From Candidatus Zixiibacteriota bacterium (lineage in GTDB: Bacteria > Zixibacteria > MSB-5A5 > JAABVY01 > JAHJOQ01): DNA of 5,074 bases. Both the position numbers and the translations under genes were made by a program. Position 1 is the stretch's first letter, and each line of letters opens with the position of its first letter. The notes beneath the pieces were generated by a model. The model was given only the letters and a program-made list of their open reading frames with translations, was not told the DNA's origin and made no database searches. Shown here piece after piece: positions 1-5,074 of the stretch. Where the stretch lies: assembly GCA_024275215.1 (NCBI GenBank), contig JAJRZO010000509.1:1-5074 (forward strand), given 5' to 3'.

Positions 1-262
1 ATAAAGACAAATTTCGAGTATCATTAGAGCTATGAGGCGGATCAGAGGAATTTATAAAATCATCTATAAAATCTTTATCATTCTCCGGTTTCTGCGAAGC
101 GGAATCAGAATCGGGAGGAATCACATTCTGCAAAGGATATTGATCTGAAATTTGAGACTTGCAAATGATCTTGTGACTCATGTCCCCTTTGGAGGTGTAT
201 GCTGTCAGGTAACCACGACAGGACAAGAGGTAATGCACCGCAGAGTTCCGAACCCGATTCAT
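1..262 (-). CDS. Partial unknown ORF overlapping the lipoprotein stop codon
   Basis: I do not recognise this protein. An ATG at 262-260 overlaps the TGA of the upstream lipoprotein gene (261-259) as ATGA, the classic arrangement for translational coupling. The frame then has no stop for 87 codons and runs off the left edge, so the C-terminus is missing. The visible part starts MNRVRNSAVHYLLSCRG, has a basic N-terminal third with three Cys (residues 15, 34 and none conserved as a known motif; only 15 and 34 are present in the first 40 residues), and then becomes acidic and low in complexity, rich in Ser, Asp, Asn and Pro (about residues 40-87). There is no signal peptide or membrane segment in view. 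No purine-rich ribosome site precedes the ATG, which fits re-initiation after the lipoprotein. An alternative start is the in-frame ATG at 181-179, preceded by AAAGGGG at a spacing that is too short. The open length could still be chance, so confidence is moderate. Confidence 0.45.
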   Translation of the reverse strand, partial: MNRVRNSAVHYLLSCRGYLTAYTSKGDMSHKIICKSQISDQYPLQNVIPPDSDSASQKPENDKDFIDDFINSSDPPHSSNDTRNLSL

Positions 263-1236
263 TTTTTATATGCAACATATATGTCAGCTTCAATCATGAT
301 TTCATTCTCATAGTAATGGTGAACGAAGTAAAGATTGCCATCGTCATCGAGCGTGGGTTCTCCTGCAAATTGTGACACTATCAGTTCAGGTTCGCCCCAG
401 CTTCCATTTACCTTGATTGAACGGAAGATTCCAGGTGTTCCCAGATATGTCCTCGTGAACCATAGCTCTTTCCCATCCGAAGAAACAAATGGGAAACCAT
501 CCATTAAATCTGTATTTACTGCGTCGATGTTAACAGGATCGGACCATGAATCTCCGTTCCTTGTCGTGACCCAAATATCAAAATCCCCTTTGCCGCCGGG
601 GCGACTCGAATGGAAATACAGATCGTTTCCATGTATGTGAACTTCACCTATCTGTATCTCTTTCATCAAACGATCACCGGCATATTTCCAGTTCGCCCAC
701 TTTCCATTCACCAACTCTGCTATAAAAATGTTTACACCTGTGTAACCTTCCCGGACAGATGCAAACCACATTTCATCATCTTGTACGCATACGGCGCCAT
801 CCAGGGAAAGCTTGCCGGGGTCCTGCAACCAAACTCTTTTGGGTTGTGTCCAGGAACCGCCTTCCTTATGGGAAACCCACACACCTGTGACCTCATCAAG
901 TAATTGTTTTTCGGGGGGAACTCTAACATCCGGGGTAAAGAAGAAATATAGTGTATTTCCATCCGGCAAGATAAATGGAGAATCCTCGGCTCCCGCGGTG
1001 TTTATTGGATATGGAAGCGGAATTGGTTTTTCATATTCATTTGAGCTAAGGTTTGGAGGATACTGATCTGTTTCCGGTCCTCGTTTTGATATATCATCCG
1101 GAATTTTATCCTCGCGATCTACCTCCACCCGATCGGTTGTTGTAGGATTATCATTATTGCAGCCCGATGTGGCAAGCACTCCGCAAAGTAATATCGCAAC
1201 CAGTAATGCCTTAATCATCCTTGTATTCGCTTTCAT
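259..1236 (-). CDS. PD40/TolB-like beta-propeller lipoprotein
   Basis: This is a complete 325-residue protein, probably exported and anchored by lipid in the cell envelope. The N-terminus has a basic start (MKANTRMIK), a hydrophobic stretch at residues 10-22 and a lipobox-like TSGC with Cys26 as the lipidated residue; the -3 position is Thr rather than the usual Leu. Residues 27-75 form a polar, charged linker. From about residue 80 come five blade-like repeats (starting near 83, 145, 197, 245 and 291). They carry the pattern of acidic residue, hydrophobic strand, DG, LYF or LWF, then an aromatic strand; the clearest is LYFHSSRPGGKGDFDIW at 206-222, typical of PD40 (WD40-like) repeats. Such propellers usually bind proteins or glycans; no catalytic residues can be assigned, so the function is unknown. 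The ATG at 1236 is chosen because AAGGAG lies 8 bases upstream. A candidate promoter lies at 1384-1412. The next ORF overlaps its stop codon. Confidence 0.88.
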   Translation of the reverse strand: MKANTRMIKALLVAILLCGVLATSGCNNDNPTTTDRVEVDREDKIPDDISKRGPETDQYPPNLSSNEYEKPIPLPYPINTAGAEDSPFILPDGNTLYFFFTPDVRVPPEKQLLDEVTGVWVSHKEGGSWTQPKRVWLQDPGKLSLDGAVCVQDDEMWFASVREGYTGVNIFIAELVNGKWANWKYAGDRLMKEIQIGEVHIHGNDLYFHSSRPGGKGDFDIWVTTRNGDSWSDPVNIDAVNTDLMDGFPFVSSDGKELWFTRTYLGTPGIFRSIKVNGSWGEPELIVSQFAGEPTLDDDGNLYFVHHYYENEIMIEADIYVAYKK

Positions 1237-1244
1237 TGCGACAT

Positions 1245-1250
1245 CTCCTT
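1245..1250 (-). promoter_or_regulatory. Ribosome binding site of the lipoprotein gene
   Basis: On the minus strand this reads AAGGAG, followed by eight bases and then the ATG at 1236-1234. It is a near-ideal Shine-Dalgarno sequence. It fixes the start at Met1 rather than Met7, whose upstream bases lie inside the reading frame and hold no comparable purine run. Confidence 0.85.
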
Positions 1251-1383
1251 TCCATTATCATTAGCATAAGCTGACGATGATTCTTTTTGCAGAGTTCGGA
1301 AGTGAACTGAAACTATGTGTAAATATTTTGTTCCCATCCTGCAAAACAGGGCACATAAAACAAGTGCCAATATCATTTCGAGA

Positions 1384-1412
1384 ATAATAATTTGTTAATT
1401 TTACACTGACAA
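1384..1412 (-). promoter_or_regulatory. Candidate sigma70-type promoter for the lipoprotein gene
   Basis: On the minus strand a -35 box TTGTCA (1412-1407) and a -10 box TATTAT (1389-1384) are separated by exactly 17 bases; each box differs from consensus at one base. Transcription would begin near 1377, giving a leader of about 140 bases before the ATG at 1236. The spacer and flanks are very A+T rich. Early in the leader a small stem (GGCAC pairing with GTGCC, 1350-1368) is visible but is too weak to call a regulator. The position, downstream of the terminator of the large gene, suits an independent transcription unit. Confidence 0.6.
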
Positions 1413-1430
1413 TAATAATTCTATTTCGCG

Positions 1431-1456
1431 CACGTCAGATGTCCACATCTGCCGAG
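1431..1456. repeat. Imperfect 26-bp dyad with CAGATGT/ACATCTG core
   Basis: CAGATGT (1436-1442) and ACATCTG (1445-1451) form a perfect 7-bp inverted repeat around a CC centre. The symmetry extends outward to 1431 and 1456 with 10 of 12 pairs matching. The right arm and its flank, ACATCTGCCGA (1445-1455), is identical to the minus strand of 1600-1610 in the left end of the foldback element. It may therefore be another member or fragment of the same repeat family. It lies just upstream of the -35 box of the candidate lipoprotein promoter, so an operator role is also possible. Confidence 0.5.
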
Positions 1457-1492
1457 ATTCAACACGAATGTTTGACAAATTGGAAAGTTTTC

Positions 1493-1519
1493 GTCAGGAG
1501 CGCAGGGCTCCTGACCTAC
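1493..1519 (-). repeat. REP-like hairpin with GTAG foot
   Basis: GTCAGGAGC (1493-1501) and GCTCCTGAC (1507-1515) form a perfect 9-bp stem with a 5-base loop. On the minus strand the stem is directly preceded by GTAG (1519-1516). A tetranucleotide GTAG or GGAG at the foot of a hairpin is the hallmark of REP sequences mobilised by RAYT (TnpA-REP) transposases. No T-run follows in either direction, so it is not a typical intrinsic terminator. Membership of a genomic repeat family is inferred from structure only. Confidence 0.5.
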
Positions 1520-1545
1520 AACTACAAGTGACAATGGATGTACAT

Positions 1546-1575
1546 TAAGAAAAAGCCTCGATTGCCCGAGGCTTT
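1546..1575 (-). terminator. Intrinsic terminator of the large secreted-protein gene
   Basis: AAAGCCTCG (1552-1560) and CGAGGCTTT (1567-1575) form a perfect 9-bp stem with a 6-base loop. On the minus strand the stem runs into TTTTTCTT, the expected U-rich tail. It lies about 255 bases beyond the stop codon at 1830 and upstream of the lipoprotein promoter, so it would separate the two transcription units. In the plus direction the run is only TTTGT, so it is weak that way. A further 7-bp inverted repeat, CAATGGA (1532-1538) and TCCATTG (1583-1589), flanks the hairpin. Confidence 0.8.
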
Positions 1576-1596
1576 GTAATTGTCCATTGATTCTTA

Positions 1597-1626
1597 TGAT
1601 CGGCAGATGTCCAGAGGTTGTCTCAA
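1597..1626 (+). repeat. Left terminal inverted repeat of the foldback element
   Basis: This arm begins TGATCGGCAGATG and ends TTGTCTCAA. It pairs with 1776-1805 at 26 of 30 positions. Its CGGCAGATGT core recurs in inverted orientation at 1445-1454, outside the element. Confidence 0.65.
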
Positions 1627-1660
1627 AAGCTTTGATTTACACAAGTGGAGTTCTGGCTTT

Positions 1661-1686
1661 GTCGCCCCCGCGAAGGCGGGGGTACA
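1661..1686 (+). repeat. REP-like palindrome A
   Basis: CCCCCGC (1665-1671) and GCGGGGG (1676-1682) form a perfect 7-bp stem with a GAAG loop, extended by a G-T pair at 1664 and 1683. It is preceded by GTC. Its reverse partner at 1710-1732 has the same layout in opposite orientation. It is strongly G+C rich against an A+T-rich setting, and no T-run follows on either strand. Confidence 0.7.
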
Positions 1687-1707
1687 TTTAACATCAACGC
1701 ATTCAAT

Positions 1708-1732
1708 GGATTCCCGCCTGCGCGGGAATGAC
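1708..1732 (-). repeat. REP-like palindrome B (dRS3-like ATTCCC-N8-GGGAAT)
   Basis: ATTCCCGC (1710-1717) and GCGGGAAT (1722-1729) form a perfect 8-bp stem with a CTGC loop. Read on the minus strand it starts GTCATTCCCGCGCAGG and aligns with palindrome A, sharing GTC and the CCCGCG...AGGCGGG core. It fits the ATTCCC-N8-GGGAAT pattern of the neisserial dRS3 repeat, but similar palindromes are widespread in unrelated bacteria, so no neisserial origin is implied. Confidence 0.7.
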
Positions 1733-1775
1733 GCTACTTATTTCCGTAAACAAGATTACCTGTATTTCACATCTA

Positions 1776-1805
1776 TTGGGACAGCCTCTGAACATCCGCC
1801 GATCA
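1776..1805 (-). repeat. Right terminal inverted repeat of the foldback element
   Basis: On the plus strand this arm starts TTGGGACAGCC and ends GCCGATCA. It is the imperfect reverse complement of 1597-1626. A separate small stem, ATCACGT (1802-1808) with ACGTGAT (1820-1826), overlaps its outer end next to the stop codon of the large gene. Confidence 0.65.
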
Positions 1806-1829
1806 CGTATCAGCCATTCACGTGATGAT

Positions 1830-4800
1830 CTATTTCAACAGGATCATCTTTCTGATTTCGCTGTATTGTCCGGCGGTCGCTCTGTAGAAATAGATCCCTG
1901 ACGCGACACGCGTCCCGGCATCGTTATCACCGAACCATTTGACAGTTACAGCACCAGCCGCAGAGTAGCCGCTAATCGTCCTGACACGCTGTCCCTGGAC
2001 ATTGATAATCTCAACAGTCCATTCGGACGCCTCAGGCAGATACATTTCAAACTCTGTCTCAGGATTGAACGGGTTAGGATAGTTCTGCGACAGGCTGAAC
2101 TTATCCGGCATCACTCCGACAGACCTCTGATTCACAGTGAGTTGATTCCCATAATAATCGCCAAACTCACTGTACACCAGATGAAGTTCTCCGTCACCTT
2201 CGACTGGAATACTCAGCAGCATATTTTCACCCGCTGCGATATGATTCGTCGAGAAGCTGTAAACCAGCACTTTCATCTGACCACCATCGATGTTGTATTT
2301 GACATCCATCGACGATGCACCGTTCAGAAGCACCGGCGCACCCGGCGTCACTTCGTTCGGATCGAAATCGAATATGAAGTATCCGGCCCCAACATCAGTG
2401 TTCGCATCAGTCGCAATCTGATACGAATCAGCATTTCTCGACATATTAACATCAATCTGATTTGCAAAAGGCGTCAGCTTCGGAATCGGCTGCGCGTCTC
2501 CCGTCAAAATCCTGATGAGGTAGATCAGATCGCCAACAGTCAGAGTATTGCCATCAGCATTGATGTCACTCGCGGCAATCTGCCCGGCTGGATTGATGTC
2601 GAAAACAGCCGGCCCCCAGATAAAGTAGTTCGTATATAACACGCCGTCAGCGATGTCGTTGGCAACATTGTTGAGATTCAAATCGCCGCGCAGGTCAATC
2701 GAATCGGGACTAATTATGCAGATACCGCCATTCTCGAAAATCACGCATCTTTCAGGTGAGGTCTTCCCGCCGATAAGGCAGGCATCAGGCGCACCAACAT
2801 TCGGATCCCGCGCGGATTCCGGATAATTGACATCATCGAATTCATCCCAAACCACACCATTGTAATCGAGAATCAGCTTATCTACAAAGAACGTATCTCC
2901 ACCAATCGAGGAGAATCCGTTATCGCCACAATCAAGCCAGAAGAACTTAACGGGGAAGAACATTCCTCCGAAATTCACGTCATCAGTTGCCCTGAACCGC
3001 ATCTGAGCAATAACACCATCCGGCCAGAATGCGTCAGTAGGCGGATGATTTGATCCGTTGTTAATATCAGCAATGCCTACCATCCTGACTATTCCATCAG
3101 GGCATGGTCCGCCTCCGCAGTCACCATTCGAAAGATAACGAAAAGTGAAATACTCCCAACCTGCAGCACCCGATCCAATATGCGAATCGAGGAATGTAAA
3201 TGCCGAAGCATCAAATCGTACGAGAACATCGAAACCACCGATTCCTTCGCGGAAATCACCAATGATATCAAGAACCGTTTCTGCGCTGTTATATATACAG
3301 TCTTCAGTCGTTTCAATGGAGATTGTCATACATGCTGCCGTATCACAAACATCTACTGGTCTGACCGTCAACAGCATCGACACATCATCGTAGGCTCCGC
3401 AAATATCAGTCACGCGGTAACAGAATTCGTATGTCGTGTCTTTCAACACCGGTGTGAAACATGTATTCATTGTCACCGGATCAAATGTGCCCGGTCCGCA
3501 TGTCTGGGTAACAGTCAGGGAATCCCCTGAATCAATATCATCGACCTCAATACCAACAAAACAAATATCATCATGTGTCGAATCAGGCGCACAATACAAC
3601 ACATCAATAGTTGTATCCTGAGCCGTAATTGTCGGTGGAGAATTGAACACGACCGTTATTCCGACAGTGTCTGTATCAGATGCGCCGCATTCATCCTGAA
3701 CTCTGACCACGAATTCATACAATCCGGCAGCAGGCGGAGTGAAACAGACTATTCCATCTTCCGGAATAACCGTCCCCGAACCTGAGATCAATTCGAAAAG
3801 AAGAACATCATCCGGATCCGGGTCGGAATACGGATTCTCGAAACATATTTCTTCCGGTGAACAGAGCAGTATGGTAGTGTCGTTTGCAGCTTGTAGCTCC
3901 GGCGGATTATTGAATGTAACATTGACGAAAACATCATCAGAAATAAATTCACCGCACGCATCCGTGGCACGCAATATGAAATAATACATTCCCGCCGAAT
4001 CAGGTGCAAAACAGACCTCACCATCGCGAACGACGCCATTCCCTGCTATAAGGTCAACCACAGGCTCTTCGCCGTCAGGATCGCTCGCCACATAACTGAA
4101 ACAAACAGAATCTCCCGGCTCGCACGGTCTCACCGTTTGATTCTGATCGACCACCAGCGACGGAGGTTCGTTGACAAATACCGTCACACATATCTGATCT
4201 TCATCGAAAGCGCCACAGACATCTGTCGCACGAACCGTAAGGCAGTATGTCGTATCTCTGTCAGCCGGGAAGCAAACCTGACCGTTTTCATAATAGCCGA
4301 TAGGAGTAACCTCGATTATAACCTCTCCGTCATCATCGATCATAACCGGAATGCAAACATCACCCTCGGCACAAAGCGAGTCAATGAAATCTTCGGGCAA
4401 GTCGACAATAGGATTATCATTCAGCCGGATTGTAACTGACGTCCAGGCTTCATCGATTGCGCCGCACTCATCAGTTACTCGGAAATCGAACATGTATGTT
4501 CCTGCAGAGTCAGGAAGGAAACAGAACCTGCCGGTTTCAAGATCAATATTGCCCGGCTGACCACCTGTCTGCTCGTATGTCAGATTCTGTCCGACATCGG
4601 GGTCATCGACCTCAATCACGAAACAAACAGAATCGCCAAGATCGCACCAAAACAGTGTATCGGCATCAGGCAGTACGATATTCGGATCGCGGTTGAGAAC
4701 TACAGACACAGTCGCTGTATCATAATCACTCTGATCACACAGATCAGTCACCTTGACCACAAATTCATAATCGCCTTCTGCAGCCGGTGTAAAACATATA

Positions 4801-5074
4801 TTTCCCGTTTGCGGATCGAGAGAACCGGGGCCGCTAATAAGTTCAAGAGTAAGCACATCATCAGGATCAGGATCGTATGTCGTAACATCGAAACAGATTT
4901 CACTCAGGTCACAAACGAACAGCGATGTATCAGGGGCGGTGACAACAGGCGGAGAATTCAGGTTTATGTCGATCTGTATCGTATCCTGATCTCCCGCTCC
5001 GCATGAATCCTTCGCAGACACAACAAATATATAGCTGCCTGCGCCTGTCGGCGTGAAACAGACTTCGCCGGTGA
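1830..5074 (-). CDS. Large secreted multi-Ig protein with dockerin loops and T9SS-type tail (5' end missing)
   Basis: The frame is open from the right edge to a TAG at 1832-1830: 1080 visible codons, numbered here from the first full codon at 5072. The N-terminus lies outside the window; the GTG at 5021 falls inside an Ig module and is not a start. Order of parts: one partial and six full Ig-like modules of 83-96 residues (1-572); a cohesin-like beta-rich segment (about 581-742, with GGFDVLVRFD and GVIAQMRFRA); paired dockerin-like Ca-binding loops (about 793-857, with Asp/Asn at 797, 799, 801, 809 and 836, 838, 840, 848, each loop one residue longer than standard); a second cohesin-like segment (about 866-980, with GYFIFDFDPNEV); and a C-terminal Ig-fold tail (989-1080, YPNPFNPETEF ... 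ASGIYFYRA ... RKMILLK). The tail matches the T9SS type A sorting / FlgD-Ig families, so export across the outer membrane and surface attachment are likely. No catalytic domain is visible; an adhesive or structural role is inference. Confidence 0.9.
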   Translation of the reverse strand, partial: TGEVCFTPTGAGSYIFVVSAKDSCGAGDQDTIQIDINLNSPPVVTAPDTSLFVCDLSEICFDVTTYDPDPDDVLTLELISGPGSLDPQTGNICFTPAAEGDYEFVVKVTDLCDQSDYDTATVSVVLNRDPNIVLPDADTLFWCDLGDSVCFVIEVDDPDVGQNLTYEQTGGQPGNIDLETGRFCFLPDSAGTYMFDFRVTDECGAIDEAWTSVTIRLNDNPIVDLPEDFIDSLCAEGDVCIPVMIDDDGEVIIEVTPIGYYENGQVCFPADRDTTYCLTVRATDVCGAFDEDQICVTVFVNEPPSLVVDQNQTVRPCEPGDSVCFSYVASDPDGEEPVVDLIAGNGVVRDGEVCFAPDSAGMYYFILRATDACGEFISDDVFVNVTFNNPPELQAANDTTILLCSPEEICFENPYSDPDPDDVLLFELISGSGTVIPEDGIVCFTPPAAGLYEFVVRVQDECGASDTDTVGITVVFNSPPTITAQDTTIDVLYCAPDSTHDDICFVGIEVDDIDSGDSLTVTQTCGPGTFDPVTMNTCFTPVLKDTTYEFCYRVTDICGAYDDVSMLLTVRPVDVCDTAACMTISIETTEDCIYNSAETVLDIIGDFREGIGGFDVLVRFDASAFTFLDSHIGSGAAGWEYFTFRYLSNGDCGGGPCPDGIVRMVGIADINNGSNHPPTDAFWPDGVIAQMRFRATDDVNFGGMFFPVKFFWLDCGDNGFSSIGGDTFFVDKLILDYNGVVWDEFDDVNYPESARDPNVGAPDACLIGGKTSPERCVIFENGGICIISPDSIDLRGDLNLNNVANDIADGVLYTNYFIWGPAVFDINPAGQIAASDINADGNTLTVGDLIYLIRILTGDAQPIPKLTPFANQIDVNMSRNADSYQIATDANTDVGAGYFIFDFDPNEVTPGAPVLLNGASSMDVKYNIDGGQMKVLVYSFSTNHIAAGENMLLSIPVEGDGELHLVYSEFGDYYGNQLTVNQRSVGVMPDKFSLSQNYPNPFNPETEFEMYLPEASEWTVEIINVQGQRVRTISGYSAAGAVTVKWFGDNDAGTRVASGIYFYRATAGQYSEIRKMILLK
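3357..5074 (-). repeat. Tandem Cys-containing Ig-like modules within the large gene
   Basis: Seven modules, the first cut by the window edge, follow one another without linkers: 4959-5074 (partial), 4695-4958, 4422-4694, 4173-4421, 3912-4172, 3645-3911 and 3357-3644. Most start with N-x-x-P, followed by a pair of Cys 5-10 residues apart (the second in CF), an acidic DPD or DDP loop, a GxxCFxP strand turn, Y-x-F-x-x-R/K-V/A-x-D and a D-x-C-G/D turn. Four Cys per module would suit two disulfides outside the cell; modules 3 and 6 of the full set carry two extra Cys. The acidic loops could bind calcium, as in cadherin-like domains, but that is inferred. The copies are diverged, so this is protein-level rather than DNA-level repetition. 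Confidence 0.85.

Larger units (their letters stand above)
1597..1805. mobile_element. 209-bp foldback (MITE-like) element with 30-bp terminal inverted repeats
   Basis: The segment 1597-1626 is the reverse complement of 1776-1805 at 26 of 30 positions (mismatches at 1605, 1611, 1618 and 1623). The last two become G-U pairs in a plus-strand transcript, leaving 28 of 30 paired. Between the arms lie two inverted REP-like hairpins (1664-1683 and 1710-1729). There is no transposase gene, so if mobile it is non-autonomous. I could not identify a convincing target-site duplication. The element occupies most of the interval between the stop codon of the large gene and its terminator, so it would be transcribed as part of that mRNA's 3' untranslated region. 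Confidence 0.6.

Noticed and set aside
105..293. Minus-strand 62-codon reading frame at the left end
   Set aside because: It overlaps the lipoprotein 3' end and the ATGA-coupled frame in a different phase, lacks a ribosome site and has no protein-like features.
240..1303. Similar words GCAGAGTTC[CG]GAA at 240-251 and 1290-1301 as flanking direct repeats of the lipoprotein gene
   Set aside because: Only about a dozen bases match and one copy lies inside the overlapping coding frame; this is within chance for a window of this size and no other sign of insertion is seen.
1353..1369. Sigma54-like promoter on the minus strand (TGGCAC element)
   Set aside because: TGGCAC is present, but the -12 position reads TTATG and lacks the essential GC at the right spacing.
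1431..1732. CRISPR array
   Set aside because: The repeats are inverted palindromes of different sequence and irregular spacing, not direct repeats with unique spacers, and no cas gene is present.
1580..1825. Plus-strand 81-codon reading frame through the intergenic region
   Set aside because: It reads across both REP-like palindromes and both foldback arms. The peptide pieces FVAPAKAG and MDSRLRGND are what such palindromes give when translated, and there is no ribosome site.
2142..2639. Plus-strand 165-codon reading frame antisense to the large gene
   Set aside because: It lies wholly opposite the dockerin and cohesin-like region, whose coding frame is convincing. Its Ile/Arg/His-rich product is what antisense reading of Asp- and Asn-rich coding sequence gives.
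5019..5021. GTG as the start codon of the large gene
   Set aside because: The frame continues upstream to the window edge and encodes the expected first half of an Ig module (GEVCFTP ... YIFVV), so the true start lies outside.

Overview
The window looks like a fragment of a Gram-negative bacterium of the Fibrobacteres-Chlorobi-Bacteroidetes (FCB) supergroup or a neighbouring candidate phylum; Zixibacteria-like lineages are my best guess. The guess rests on protein style: a giant secreted protein with repeated Cys-containing Ig-like modules, a dockerin-type pair of Ca-binding loops and a C-terminal tail of the type IX secretion (T9SS) type A / FlgD-Ig kind (YPNPFNPETEF ... SGIYFYRA ... RKMILLK). 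No rRNA or housekeeping gene is present to confirm the lineage.

All supported genes are on the minus strand, so the window reads from right to left. At 1830-5074 is the 3' part of a very large surface or secreted protein gene. Its frame is open through the right edge, so its N-terminus is missing; 1080 codons are visible. At 1237-1829 is a 593-bp gene-free interval packed with palindromes: a 209-bp foldback element (1597-1805) with 30-bp imperfect terminal inverted repeats enclosing two inverted REP-like hairpins, an intrinsic terminator for the large gene (about 1546-1575), a second REP-like hairpin with a GTAG foot (1493-1519), an imperfect 26-bp dyad (1431-1456), and a good sigma70-type promoter pointing left (1384-1412). 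At 259-1236 is a complete gene for a lipoprotein with PD40/TolB-like beta-propeller repeats and a strong ribosome binding site. At 1-262 a further minus-strand reading frame begins, whose ATG overlaps the lipoprotein stop codon by four bases (ATGA). It stays open for 87 codons to the left edge and is probably the next gene of a small operon.

Functionally, the two recognisable genes encode extracytoplasmic proteins: one is probably secreted and cell-surface attached, the other lipid-anchored. The terminator and separate promoter between them argue for two transcription units, not one operon. I see no defence system, CRISPR array, tRNA, rRNA or transposase gene. The most interesting parts are the nested palindromic element in the long 3' untranslated region of the large gene and the overlapping partial gene at the left edge.
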